DNA of 64,000 bases from an uncultured Prevotella sp. (GTDB taxonomy: Bacteria; Bacteroidota; Bacteroidia; Bacteroidales; Bacteroidaceae), in the NCBI GenBank assembly GCA_900317405.1, contig ONGP01000008.1, forward strand, positions 1 to 64,000, written 5' to 3'. Position numbers and translations under genes: made by a program. The notes below the pieces were generated by a model, which had not been told where the DNA came from, ran no database searches, and saw only the letters and a program-made list of their open reading frames with translations. This document shows positions 33,402 through 43,314 of the stretch, one piece after another; positions within the stretch are counted from its first letter, which is position 1; every line of letters starts with the position of its first letter.

Positions 33402-34295
33402 TTATTTTTTGTAATTACAAAGCACCATACCGGCAATTATGAGTATGGAGCCCAGCAGAAACCATATTGTAATATTTTCATCAAGCAGCCACCATGCAAA
33501 CAGGATGGTGGTGATAGGGTTGAAATATACCCAGTTGGTTGCTACCACAGCACCAAGCTTGCCTATCACCCAGTTCCACATCACATAGCACAGCATACAA
33601 GCCACTACACTAAGGAACAGCAGGTTTAGCAGTACCACCGGACGCAGCAACACCTCTATCGGTGGAAATCCCGGCACTATCAGATAGTATGGCAATATGG
33701 TTACGATACCATAGAAAAATACCTTACGAGTAATAAAAATTGTACCATATCGCCGTAGCACATCCTTCATCATCAATGAATAGAAAGCCCAACAAATACA
33801 AGCGCCAAACGCCAGCATATCACCAAGTGGTGACAGATGTAGCACAAACCGCCCGTTAAGCACCACTACTGCCATACCCAAACATGCTATCACAGAGCCT
33901 AGCACCATCGTCTTTGTTACACGTTCCGATTTTGGATATACTAGTTTTAACAGAAGCATAGCGAATATCGGACAAGTACATACTATCAGCGAGGTGTTAG
34001 TGGCAGTGGTGTATACTAGCGAGGCATTCTCTGTAAGAAAATATAGCGATCCACCCGTCACGCCTAGCAACATCATCAATACCTCATCCTTAACCGAGTT
34101 CGACAGCCATTTCACCTTATCTCCTGCAACCAAAGTCCCAACCTCCAAAAGCACATAAGCCAGGATGAATCGCAGTGTGAAGATTTGTGCCGGAGACAAA
34201 CCATTTTGCAGCAGCATTTTTGTAAACACAAAAGTGCTACCCCAAATAGCCACAGTCAACAAGGCTACAAAGTGATACCAAAATTCCCTTTTCAT
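33402..34295 (-). CDS. EamA-family (DMT) transporter
   Basis: 297-aa inner-membrane protein with ten helices in two EamA repeats. Typical patterns: VALLTVAIWGSTFVFTKML, FTLRFILAYVLLE, ENASLVYTTATNTSLIVCT, LGSVIACLGMAVVVLNG, WAFYSLMMKDVLRRYG and WVYFNPITTILFAWWLLDE. Members export amino acids, metabolites or drugs; the substrate cannot be told. The start at 34295 is chosen because the -7 box TACCTTTGC (34307-34315) overlaps the longer frame; the leader is then about 10 nt. The 3' end lies beside the ATCTACC inverted repeat. Confidence 0.88.
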   Translation of the reverse strand: MKREFWYHFVALLTVAIWGSTFVFTKMLLQNGLSPAQIFTLRFILAYVLLEVGTLVAGDKVKWLSNSVKDEVLMMLLGVTGGSLYFLTENASLVYTTATNTSLIVCTCPIFAMLLLKLVYPKSERVTKTMVLGSVIACLGMAVVVLNGRFVLHLSPLGDMLAFGACICWAFYSLMMKDVLRRYGTIFITRKVFFYGIVTILPYYLIVPGFPPIEVLLRPVVLLNLLFLSVVACMLCYVMWNWVIGKLGAVVATNWVYFNPITTILFAWWLLDENITIWFLLGSILIIAGMVLCNYKK

Positions 34296-34306
34296 ATTTT
34301 TCGACT

Positions 34307-34315
34307 GCAAAGGTA
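34307..34315 (-). promoter_or_regulatory. -7 box of the DMT transporter gene
   Basis: TACCTTTGC on the minus strand, 11 bp before the ATG. Confidence 0.6.
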
Positions 34316-34441
34316 CGAATAAGCGAGAACAAAACAAAGCAAAAACGCTTTTTTTTGCTTTTATTGTCGAGCGATAGTACCTTCGGCGAAGCCAAAGAAA
34401 ACAACAATTTATCTTAAAACAAAATAAAAACTAGTTTTTAT

Positions 34442-34472
34442 TTGGAACTTATCGATAAAATTCGTATATTTG
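34442..34472 (+). promoter_or_regulatory. Promoter of the giant surface-protein pair
   Basis: -33 TTG (34442-34444), 20-bp spacer, -7 TATATTTG (34465-34472). The next in-frame ATG is at 34526, about 50 nt downstream. It overlaps the longest reading frame, which therefore cannot be the true start. Confidence 0.7.
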
Positions 34473-34525
34473 CCGCCAAATTAAGCACTCGAGTTATCAA
34501 CCCCGAAAAAAATATAAACGCCATT

Positions 34526-37500
34526 ATGATAAAACGATTACTCAACCCCCATACCCTCCTGAAGATCACCCTGATCCTCACTGCCCTACTACTCCCCGCA
34601 AGTAGCTGGGGAAACGTTGGATTTCAAACCGTTAAAAGCGTAGACATTATATCAGAAAATGGATCTAGTAATACATACTCTTGGAAGGCTAATTGGACAA
34701 ATAGCAAATGGAGTATTTCATGTGGCACCAGATTTACTCTTAACACGACAGGCTTCAGCGTAGAACTATACCAGGGCGGTGGGAACTTAGGTACTATCAA
34801 TATGACCGACTTTGCCAGGCCAACTCCAAGCACCTGCGACATAAAAGGAATCAACATATCCGGCGAAAATCTAAACAACTGCACAATCACTGTAAAGGCA
34901 GGTAGCAATTACCAATTCACACGAACAGGAACAACAGGATCTTTCACACCGAGCAATGGGGCGTCATCTTATCAATGGTCTGATGCCTCTAACAAACTAA
35001 GTATTTCCATTGTAAGCGGAAGTTCTACAGTAAACGTTAAAGTAGAATCAATTACCATAGAACTAACAAATATTGACGATAATAATACAGAGTTTAGGTG
35101 GCCAGAATCTGTTAATGGATTCGTCTTTAACCATGATTTCAATAGCCTTACCGTAGATGCAGGATTGCTACAAACGTTCTCATATCCATTAGAGTTATCC
35201 GATTTCAGCGGTGTTACTGCAGCCTCCACATCTCGCAATGTTACCTATAGAAGTAGTGAACAACAAATTGCCACGATAGATAACGGAGAAATCACATTAA
35301 GAAAAATCGGAGAAACAGTCATTACCGCCACTGTCAATGACAATAATGATTACCACTATACAAATGGGCACAAAGAGTATTCATTTACATTAAAATCAAT
35401 ATTCCAAGGCCCAACACTTTCTCTCGAAGAAGGAATACAAAACTTTGGTTCCCCCATATATATGACATTTCCTGGCGACTACAATGCCGTCAGTATAAAA
35501 TATAAATGGCAAGACGAAAGTGAACAGACTTACGACCCCCAGAATCCACCAACAGTAAAAGCTGGAGAATTGACCGCTTGGGGCGAAATCACAAATAATG
35601 GCACCATAATTAAGAGTGAAGTAGTTACTGCCACATACGTTGCTTCTTACGACATCACTATAGCCGGAACGGCAGTGACCAGCAACAATGCAGGGAACAT
35701 CTTATCGGGAGGTGTAAATAACGAAAAGGTCAGCTATGATCAAGGAACAAACACGCTCACCATGAATAATGCTGTATTGACAGACGACATCATCTGCAAT
35801 ACCACGAGCTTATTCATTGATATTCAAGGACATAACACGATCACGACCAACGGTAAACCCGCCATTACCACTACCCTTGAGACTGGTTCACCCAAAATTA
35901 CCATTAAGTCGACAAGCGAAACTAAAGGTTCACTTGTTCTTAAAAACACCTCAATAGATACTCCTTGTGGTGGTGTTTTTCGTGGTTCTTCTACCATCAT
36001 TACTGTCTATACCGACAATCCCATAGCAACACTTTTGCCTACGGACCCAAACAACTTAACTTCGGACACCACTCATATAGCGGTATTTGGAGAATTATAC
36101 CAGTTAACAATTGGTGAAGTGGCAGTAAACTATCTTAATGCATCCGACATTCTTGGGGATGGAAAAGCCAGTTATAATCCAACAGAAAGAACCCTTTCGC
36201 TTAATGGAGTCTCAACACCAATGATAAGCTACTCTAATCCAGAACAATTAAATATTGAGATTAGCGGTTCTAACACAGTGGGGATGATAGTTGGATATGG
36301 AGGCGATAATAATCTTCTGACTATCAAGAAAAAGAAAGGTGACTCATCACCAGCATCACTTGACGTGAATTTAAATGGAGATCAAGCTAATAGCGATAAG
36401 GCGCCAATATTCCATTTTTCAAATTGCACATGGGAAGAGGGCTTGTTCCTAGAAGCTTACAGCGACACTAAACCCATTTATGGGGCATATTACGAAAACG
36501 ATCGATTCCGTCACATTTCTGGTCGCTCTATTGACCGCGTAACCTTCTCCGAGAACGAGCCAGAGGCAACACCCTCAATTTGGATTGGCAGGTTGGAACC
36601 CAATGAAGAAGGAAAGTTTACATTAAATGGCGAAGCTGTAGCAGGCATACAGTTTGATGCAAGTAGCAAAACTCTAACTCTTCAAGAAGTAAATTTATCC
36701 GATGCCGGAAATATTGTAAGTTCTCTGCCAAGCCTAACAATAAAGTTGGTTGGCCGAACGTCGTTTTTGGACAGTCATAAAATAATCAGCACCAATCCAG
36801 AAGCAACACTCACATTCACAACAGAAGAAAGCGATCCAGGCTCATTATCTTCATCATTAGGTAATGGCGGAATACCTTGGGAAGGCTTTAAAGGAAATCC
36901 CACATTTAAGAACAAACTGGTGTTTATGCAATTTGCTGGAACAGAATACATAAAAGTACTTCATAGTCCAGAAGTAAGCTATAATGAAGAGAACCTTGAA
37001 ATCAACGGACTTGTAGACAATATCTATCAAAACAAGCAATTGAATTACTATTATTCAATAACTTATGTAGACGGAAAAGGAAATGTCACTAAAGAATTGC
37101 ACGAAATTAACAATCCTGAGACCACGCAGTCATCAGTTTCAGTTCCTATGTCACCAAGACCATGTGAAGTCAGAGCTTCAGTAGAGTATACAGATATCTT
37201 CGGAAACAAAACTGAGAGCGAAGAATCCATTGGTAAGTATCTCGGATTTAAGAAGAATCCGGTAAGAAGTGTTTCAGACGGCATAAACACAGTTGATGTT
37301 ACTCCTGAAATAATACCATCTATCACAGAGGATGACGCCATACAATATGGTTTTCACTCAGAATCAGACAACGTCAATATAACAGAAGAGAATGGTAAAG
37401 TAACCATGCTCGGATTTGGAGTTGCGAATGTTTCATTATGGTACGAGGGTGGAAAAACAACAATTCTCAACCCCTATACTACCAGTTCATCACTTCAATG

Positions 37501-39316
37501 CATGGTTGAGGCTGTGCCTGCAGCTCCGACTATCGACAAAGCAGCCGGAACATATCTTGACACAGAATCAATCAACATATCATCTACAGCAGCAAGTGGA
37601 TGTAGCATTATGTATTGCTGGAATGATAAAACTGCAAGTCTCTATAGCAAAGCGATCCCTGTGCAAGAGGGGACTCTCAAGGCCTGGGTCGAATACGAAC
37701 AGAGTACTGGAACAGAAACACCTTCCATTCTCTTGTTTAGCGACACCGTAAGTGTAACTTACACTATAAAGAAAGACATCAACAACACCTATATTTTAGA
37801 ATATAGTGAAGCTACCGTTTATTCCGGCACGACTATCACACCGTCGTTTAAGATTGCCAAAGAAGAATCGAACGAGACCGTTATTGATGCTTCAAACTAC
37901 GATGTTAGCTACACAAAAATAATAAACGATGAACCTACTGCAGTGCAATCAATAAAAGACGTTGGTGATTACCAGATTATAATCACAGCAAAAGGCAACA
38001 CTTATGGCGGTAGAAAAGAAATACCATTCTTCGTAGAACAGGCCGATTTCGCTAATGTAACAATTGATGCGATTGCAGATCAGGTATATACAGGAGAAAA
38101 TCTTGCACCAACAATTACAGCAAAGTTAGGAGACGTGACACTAACAAATGAAGAATACAATGTAAGCTACACCTTGGGTGATGTCGCAACAACAGAGGTT
38201 AAGAATGCTGGTACTTATACTGTCACACTGACCTCAACTGGTAAAAATCTTACTACAACAACCACAAAGACAGCAACGTTCAAAATCAACAAAGCCACTA
38301 TCTCGCCAAAGGTAACTCTTGCAGGTTGGACCTATGGTGCTACGGCGAATACGCCTAGCGTATCGGGGAATACGGGTAACGGTGAGGTGACTTATGCCTA
38401 TAAGTTGCAGAATGAGGCAGAGAGTGCTTTTGCGGCTGCAGTACCTACAAATGCGGGAGCATATACCGTTAAAGCCAGCATCGCTGCTACAGCCAACTAC
38501 GAGGCTGCATCGGATAGTGCACATTTCACCATTACAAAAGCTGATATCACTCCAACTATTACACTTGAGGGATGGACTTATGGTTCAACACCAAACAAGC
38601 CTGAAGTTAAGGGCAATACTGGCAATGGCGCCGAGACATTCACCTATAAAACTGAGGGATCAGAAGCATTTACTTCTGAAGTGCCAACAGCAGTTGGAAC
38701 GCATATCGTAAAAGTAACGATAGCCGAGACAACCAATTACAATGGAGGCGAAGCCACGGCAACGTTTACCATTATCAATCGCACATTTAACCCTGCAAAT
38801 GATATCACATTTGCAGAAGGACAGACGTACGCATCGTTCTATAGCAGCAGTGAAGACTTAGAACTGCCAGAAGAAGGCATCGCAGTATTTATGATTACCG
38901 GTCTCAACGGCAACACGCTGACCACTCAGGCCGTGAGCTACATTCCTAAGGGTGTGCCTGTTCTGGTGATGAAAGCATCGGGAACGACGCAAGCCATTGA
39001 TCCGAATGAGGTGAGCAGCAATATGCTGCAATATGCAACAAGCGATGTGAATGCCGACGGCACAACCTACATTCTCTACAACGGCGAATACGTAAGAGCC
39101 ACTGGCACCATACCTGCCGGCAAGTGCTACTTGAAACTGAACAAACCGTCGGGGGCACGCAAACTCACCATCGGCAACGAAACAACCGGTATCGACAGAT
39201 TGGATAATACGGTATGGGCAACCGAAAATTGGTTCGACCTGAACGGACGTCGAATTGAAAGGCCGACCAAGAAGGGACTTTACATCATGAACGGCAAAAA
39301 GGTAGTAGTAAAATAA
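34526..39316 (+). CDS. Giant secreted surface protein with Ig-like and beta-helix-type repeats
   Basis: 1596 aa. Signal peptide (LLKITLILTALLLPASSW). A unit starting with a Y-x-(I/L)-x-I-x-(G/E)-x-x-V pattern, then vsYd..t.tLtlnn and i.i.G.n.i, recurs (near 36.0, 36.1 and 36.6 kb), resembling Bacteroidota carbohydrate-binding domain proteins. C-terminal third: Ig-like units and two MBG-type repeats (WTYGATANTPSV, WTYGSTPNKPEV). The tail WFDLNGRRIERPTKKGLYI...KKVVVK is shared with the next protein and looks like a Bacteroidales sorting or anchor tail. Probably a surface adhesin or glycan binder. The start is set by the promoter at 34442-34472. The N-terminal two thirds are low in recognised motifs. 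Confidence 0.68.
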   Translation: MIKRLLNPHTLLKITLILTALLLPASSWGNVGFQTVKSVDIISENGSSNTYSWKANWTNSKWSISCGTRFTLNTTGFSVELYQGGGNLGTINMTDFARPTPSTCDIKGINISGENLNNCTITVKAGSNYQFTRTGTTGSFTPSNGASSYQWSDASNKLSISIVSGSSTVNVKVESITIELTNIDDNNTEFRWPESVNGFVFNHDFNSLTVDAGLLQTFSYPLELSDFSGVTAASTSRNVTYRSSEQQIATIDNGEITLRKIGETVITATVNDNNDYHYTNGHKEYSFTLKSIFQGPTLSLEEGIQNFGSPIYMTFPGDYNAVSIKYKWQDESEQTYDPQNPPTVKAGELTAWGEITNNGTIIKSEVVTATYVASYDITIAGTAVTSNNAGNILSGGVNNEKVSYDQGTNTLTMNNAVLTDDIICNTTSLFIDIQGHNTITTNGKPAITTTLETGSPKITIKSTSETKGSLVLKNTSIDTPCGGVFRGSSTIITVYTDNPIATLLPTDPNNLTSDTTHIAVFGELYQLTIGEVAVNYLNASDILGDGKASYNPTERTLSLNGVSTPMISYSNPEQLNIEISGSNTVGMIVGYGGDNNLLTIKKKKGDSSPASLDVNLNGDQANSDKAPIFHFSNCTWEEGLFLEAYSDTKPIYGAYYENDRFRHISGRSIDRVTFSENEPEATPSIWIGRLEPNEEGKFTLNGEAVAGIQFDASSKTLTLQEVNLSDAGNIVSSLPSLTIKLVGRTSFLDSHKIISTNPEATLTFTTEESDPGSLSSSLGNGGIPWEGFKGNPTFKNKLVFMQFAGTEYIKVLHSPEVSYNEENLEINGLVDNIYQNKQLNYYYSITYVDGKGNVTKELHEINNPETTQSSVSVPMSPRPCEVRASVEYTDIFGNKTESEESIGKYLGFKKNPVRSVSDGINTVDVTPEIIPSITEDDAIQYGFHSESDNVNITEENGKVTMLGFGVANVSLWYEGGKTTILNPYTTSSSLQCMVEAVPAAPTIDKAAGTYLDTESINISSTAASGCSIMYCWNDKTASLYSKAIPVQEGTLKAWVEYEQSTGTETPSILLFSDTVSVTYTIKKDINNTYILEYSEATVYSGTTITPSFKIAKEESNETVIDASNYDVSYTKIINDEPTAVQSIKDVGDYQIIITAKGNTYGGRKEIPFFVEQADFANVTIDAIADQVYTGENLAPTITAKLGDVTLTNEEYNVSYTLGDVATTEVKNAGTYTVTLTSTGKNLTTTTTKTATFKINKATISPKVTLAGWTYGATANTPSVSGNTGNGEVTYAYKLQNEAESAFAAAVPTNAGAYTVKASIAATANYEAASDSAHFTITKADITPTITLEGWTYGSTPNKPEVKGNTGNGAETFTYKTEGSEAFTSEVPTAVGTHIVKVTIAETTNYNGGEATATFTIINRTFNPANDITFAEGQTYASFYSSSEDLELPEEGIAVFMITGLNGNTLTTQAVSYIPKGVPVLVMKASGTTQAIDPNEVSSNMLQYATSDVNADGTTYILYNGEYVRATGTIPAGKCYLKLNKPSGARKLTIGNETTGIDRLDNTVWATENWFDLNGRRIERPTKKGLYIMNGKKVVVK

Positions 39317-42300
39317 TGTATATTCAACATATGAAACAGACTAAAAAATATATCATCACGATGGCAGCACTGCTGCTAAGCGTAACAATCTGGGCGCAAG
39401 GTAAGTTTACCTATATTTACCAACTGAATGGAACCAGTAGCACAGCGGCAGCTGCAGGTACCATCAGCGGCGGAATTAGCGTAAACGGAACAGCCACGCT
39501 GACACTAACGCCAGCCCAAGGCAACTATATCAACGCTGACTATATCACAGTAGTAAAGACACTTAATGGAGGCAACGCTCAGACACGTATAGGCACGGCT
39601 GAGAACGTGAGTATTACTGCCAGTAATGCCAATGCAGACCCAAGTGAGACTACCACCTATACATTCGCCGTAGAGGATGCTAACTACGACTATGAGGTGA
39701 CAGCCAACTTCCAGAGCCGCACGAATATCAGCAGTGCAACGGTTGCACTAGCTGCAACCAGCTATACCTACGACGGACAGGAGCACAAGCCTGCAGTGAG
39801 CAGCGTAAAGCTTGGAGAAAAAACATTAGGAACTAACGACTACACCGTTAGTTATGCCGATGACTGCACTAATGTAGGCACCATCATAGTAACGATTGCA
39901 GGTGCTCGCACCTACACAGGCACAACTACAGCAACATACTCAATCACCAACGCCACGATGACCGTTACCGCAACTGGCTACAACGGCACATACGATGGTA
40001 ATGCACATGGTGTTACCGTTACTATACCCGAAGGTGCAGTCATTAAATACGGAACAACAGAGGACACTTACAATCTTGAAACTTCACCAGAATATACCGA
40101 TGCAGGAAGCTACACTGTTTACTATCAGGTAACACGCGCTAACTACCAGACCGTTACCGGCAGTGCTGCTATTGAGATTGCAAAGGCTACACCATCCATC
40201 ACATTCGATAAGGAGAGCTACTCTGCAATCTATGGCGAGACATTCACAGCACCTACTCCCACTACTAATCCAGAGGGACTGACTGCTACTGCTACAAGTT
40301 CATCGAATACACAGGTTGCTACCATCGCTGATGGAGTCATAACAATCGAAGGCATTGGTGAAACAACAATCACTGTAGGCTTCGCTGGGAATAATAACTA
40401 CAATGCAGCCACAGCTACCTATACACTTAACGTTGCTGCTGGTACTACAACTGGTATTACAGCTACAGGTTATACTGGCACATACGATGGCAAGGCGCAC
40501 GGAATAACGGTCGCTGCTCCAGAGGGTGCTACTATTAAATATGGTACTAAGAAGGGGACATACAACTTTGATGTGTCACCTACTTATACCGATGCCGGTA
40601 CATACTGGATACATTACCAGGTAGAGCGCACTAATTACACAACTATCGCCGATAGCGCTAAGGTTGAAATTACTAAAGCTACTCCATCGATTACATTCGA
40701 CAAGGAGAGCTATTCTGCAACCTATGGTGAGACGTTTACAGCACCTACAGCTACAACAAATCCTGATGGGCTGACCGTTACTGCTACCAGTTCATCGAAT
40801 ACACAGGTTGCTACAATCGCTGATGGTATTATAACCATCATTGGCGTAGGAGAAACTACAATTACTGCAAGCTTTGCAGGTAATAGCAACTATGAGAAAG
40901 CTACGGCTACTTATAAACTCAATGTCGCAGCAGGATCAATAACTGGCATTACCGCTACCGGATTCAGCGGCACATACGACGGCAAGGCACATGGTATAAA
41001 TGTTACTGCTCCCGAGGGTGCTACCATCAAGTATGGTACTAAGAAAGGAACATACGACCTTGATGCATCGCCGACCTACACCGATGCCGGTTCATATATG
41101 GTGCACTACCAGGTAGAGCGAACCAATTACACCACCATCGCCGATAGCGCTAAGGTTGAAATTACTAAAGCTACTCCATCGATTACATTCGACAAGGAGA
41201 GCTATTCTGCAACCTATGGTGAGACATTTAATGCACCTACACCAAGTACAAGTCCAGAGGGACTGACCGTTACTGCTACCAGTTCATCGAACACGCAGGT
41301 GGCTACCATAACTGACGGAGTTATTAAGATAGTAGGTATTGGTGAGACAACAATCACCGTAAGCTTTGCTGGCAACAATAACTACGAGGCAGCTACGGCT
41401 ACATACATTCTTAATGTTGCAGCAGGTACTAGCACCGATGTTATTGCTACCGGATACACAGGTGTATACGACGGCAAGGCGCACGGAATAACTGTTTCTG
41501 CTCCCGATGGTTCTACTATTAAATATGGTACTGAGAAGGGTAAATACGAGCTCGACAAATCGCCGACCTACACCGATGCAGGCACATACTGGATACACTA
41601 CCAGGTGGAGCGGACCAATTACGCCACTATCGCCGACAGCGCAAAGGTTGAGATCACTAAGGCTACTCCATCGATCACATTCGAAAAGGATAGCTATTCT
41701 ACCACTTATGGTGAGACATTCAGTGCACCTATTCCAACAACAAGCCCTGAGGGGCTGACTGTTACGGTTACAGCTTCGTCGAATACGAAGGTTGCAACCG
41801 TCACTGACGGAGTTATTGAAATAGTAGGTATAGGCGAGACAACAATCACTGTAAGTTTCGCTGGAAACAATAACTATGAGAAAGCCACAGCAAGCTATGT
41901 GCTGACGGTTAACAAACCTAAAGCAAAGACTTATAATCTGTGGATAGGAGAAACACAAGTGACGGAGGACAATGCAGAGGATATTCTCGATGCAGGTAAC
42001 AATCCTGAGCTGCCACTATATATTTACAATGCGAAGACCAACACTCTGATCATCAGCAAAGACCAGAGGGGCACCGCCGTTATCGAGAGTCGTCTGCCAG
42101 AGTTGAAAGTGTACCTTTTGGAAATCTGTAAAATAAAACGTATATTCTATAACAACCTCGACGATGAGGCCAACACGGGAACACTAACATTTACCTGTAA
42201 TGGTAACGTACCTGGTAAATTGTATATTGAAAACGATGAAGACAAGAGTGCCATCACGGGATTCTCTGACATAAGCTACGAATACCAGTTATCTGTCATC

Positions 42301-43272
42301 GAGCCTGATAGCGCGGTATACAGAAAAGGACAAATGATGTATGCAGAGAAAGACGAAGAAGGCAATCCTACAGGTAACTTCATTGTGGCGAATAAGGTTA
42401 CTATAGGCCAAACCATCGTTCCTACCACAAAAGAGGAGACTATCACCTTCAGTGAAGATCAACTAGTGGAGAAAGATGAAGAGGGCAACGTAAAAACCGA
42501 CGAAGAAGGCAACCCGATAAGTGCCGATTTGTCAAACTTCACCTACGCCCCAACATCTGAGACAGGAGAGGATAGTCAGCCCAAGATTCTTATCACCCTG
42601 AACCCTGAAAGCGGTGATGGTTATGGCAACGACGACGGTGAAGGTGGTATCTACGTAGTAAATGGAACGAGCGATGACAAAGTAAACGAGGTGGCTGATG
42701 GTGTAGCCAATGAAGAATATGTGCCTGGTGGTAGCACATACGCCGCAAATTACGATGGATTTACCTTTATACTACCTGCCGGTGAAGGAAGTGTTACTAT
42801 CGACGAGGAAGTTGACGAAGGCTACGAGTTCCACTTAAAGATAGGTACAGATGCTCCTATCACACTAAAAGAAGGCGAGCCCGGACGCGCTCAGGCAGAG
42901 ATACCATTCAGTGTAGAGGAGCCAACTTACTGTTATCTGTATATGGTAGAGGCCCATACCTATGCAAGAGCTGCTGCACGACCATACGATGATACTCGAG
43001 TAGGAAAACGCCCAAGAGCTCATGGAAAAATATTCTCTGTAAAAGTATCGCCAAGCAAATTAAATGCAGCCAATACGCCATCGCAGGCTTCGGGCGGTGT
43101 TATTCCACCATCACAGGAACAGGGTGATAATATGGAGCTTGAAGGTATACAGGGCGTGAAGGTAGTTCAGACCACCGACGACAGATGGTTCACTATCGAC
43201 GGACGACAGATAGACAAGCCTACGCAGAAGGGCTTGTATATACACAACAGAAAGAAAGTGGTTGTGAAATAG
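39316..43272 (+). CDS. Giant secreted surface protein with four 164-aa repeats
   Basis: 1318 aa. Signal peptide (MKQTKKYIITMAALLLSVTI, cut after WAQ). After an Ig-like unit (ATSYTYDGQEHKPAV) come four in-register 164-residue repeats (about 215-871), each with an MBG-like half (GTYDGKAHGITV, VHYQVERTNYTTIADSA) and a Big-like half (TPSITFDKESYSATYGETF, TSSSNTQVATIADG). Then a YNLWIGETQVTEDNAEDIL unit like that of the preceding protein, an acidic region and the tail GLYIHNRKKVVVK. The ATG overlaps the previous stop by 1 nt (TAATG), so the two are coupled; a start at 39331 (MKQTKK) is also possible. Probably an adhesin whose length can change by recombination between repeats. Confidence 0.7.
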   Translation: MYIQHMKQTKKYIITMAALLLSVTIWAQGKFTYIYQLNGTSSTAAAAGTISGGISVNGTATLTLTPAQGNYINADYITVVKTLNGGNAQTRIGTAENVSITASNANADPSETTTYTFAVEDANYDYEVTANFQSRTNISSATVALAATSYTYDGQEHKPAVSSVKLGEKTLGTNDYTVSYADDCTNVGTIIVTIAGARTYTGTTTATYSITNATMTVTATGYNGTYDGNAHGVTVTIPEGAVIKYGTTEDTYNLETSPEYTDAGSYTVYYQVTRANYQTVTGSAAIEIAKATPSITFDKESYSAIYGETFTAPTPTTNPEGLTATATSSSNTQVATIADGVITIEGIGETTITVGFAGNNNYNAATATYTLNVAAGTTTGITATGYTGTYDGKAHGITVAAPEGATIKYGTKKGTYNFDVSPTYTDAGTYWIHYQVERTNYTTIADSAKVEITKATPSITFDKESYSATYGETFTAPTATTNPDGLTVTATSSSNTQVATIADGIITIIGVGETTITASFAGNSNYEKATATYKLNVAAGSITGITATGFSGTYDGKAHGINVTAPEGATIKYGTKKGTYDLDASPTYTDAGSYMVHYQVERTNYTTIADSAKVEITKATPSITFDKESYSATYGETFNAPTPSTSPEGLTVTATSSSNTQVATITDGVIKIVGIGETTITVSFAGNNNYEAATATYILNVAAGTSTDVIATGYTGVYDGKAHGITVSAPDGSTIKYGTEKGKYELDKSPTYTDAGTYWIHYQVERTNYATIADSAKVEITKATPSITFEKDSYSTTYGETFSAPIPTTSPEGLTVTVTASSNTKVATVTDGVIEIVGIGETTITVSFAGNNNYEKATASYVLTVNKPKAKTYNLWIGETQVTEDNAEDILDAGNNPELPLYIYNAKTNTLIISKDQRGTAVIESRLPELKVYLLEICKIKRIFYNNLDDEANTGTLTFTCNGNVPGKLYIENDEDKSAITGFSDISYEYQLSVIEPDSAVYRKGQMMYAEKDEEGNPTGNFIVANKVTIGQTIVPTTKEETITFSEDQLVEKDEEGNVKTDEEGNPISADLSNFTYAPTSETGEDSQPKILITLNPESGDGYGNDDGEGGIYVVNGTSDDKVNEVADGVANEEYVPGGSTYAANYDGFTFILPAGEGSVTIDEEVDEGYEFHLKIGTDAPITLKEGEPGRAQAEIPFSVEEPTYCYLYMVEAHTYARAAARPYDDTRVGKRPRAHGKIFSVKVSPSKLNAANTPSQASGGVIPPSQEQGDNMELEGIQGVKVVQTTDDRWFTIDGRQIDKPTQKGLYIHNRKKVVVK
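39961..41931 (+). repeat. Four tandem 492-bp coding repeats
   Basis: Equivalent Gly codons after the A-T motif lie at 39976, 40468, 40960 and 41452, each exactly 492 bp (164 codons) apart. DNA identity is high between copies two and three and three and four (for example the block encoding VEITKATPSITFDKESYS). The pattern favours expansion and contraction by homologous recombination. Confidence 0.85.
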
Positions 43273-43278
43273 ATACAA

Positions 43279-43308
43279 TAATCCCCGCCTGGTTGGGCGG
43301 GGATTATT
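43279..43308. terminator. Bidirectional terminator
   Basis: AATCCCCGCC (43280-43289) pairs perfectly with GGCGGGGATT (43296-43305) around a 6-nt loop, with A/T-rich flanks on both sides. It serves the surface-protein operon and the convergent DUF5020-type gene. The same stem recurs at 56297-56322. Confidence 0.8.
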
Positions 43309-43314
43309 AGTTTA

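Noticed and set aside
39961..41931. Minus-strand frames of 66 and 224 codons inside the 492-bp repeats
   Set aside because: They are shadows of the repeated coding sequence on the plus strand, with no promoter or start signal of their own.
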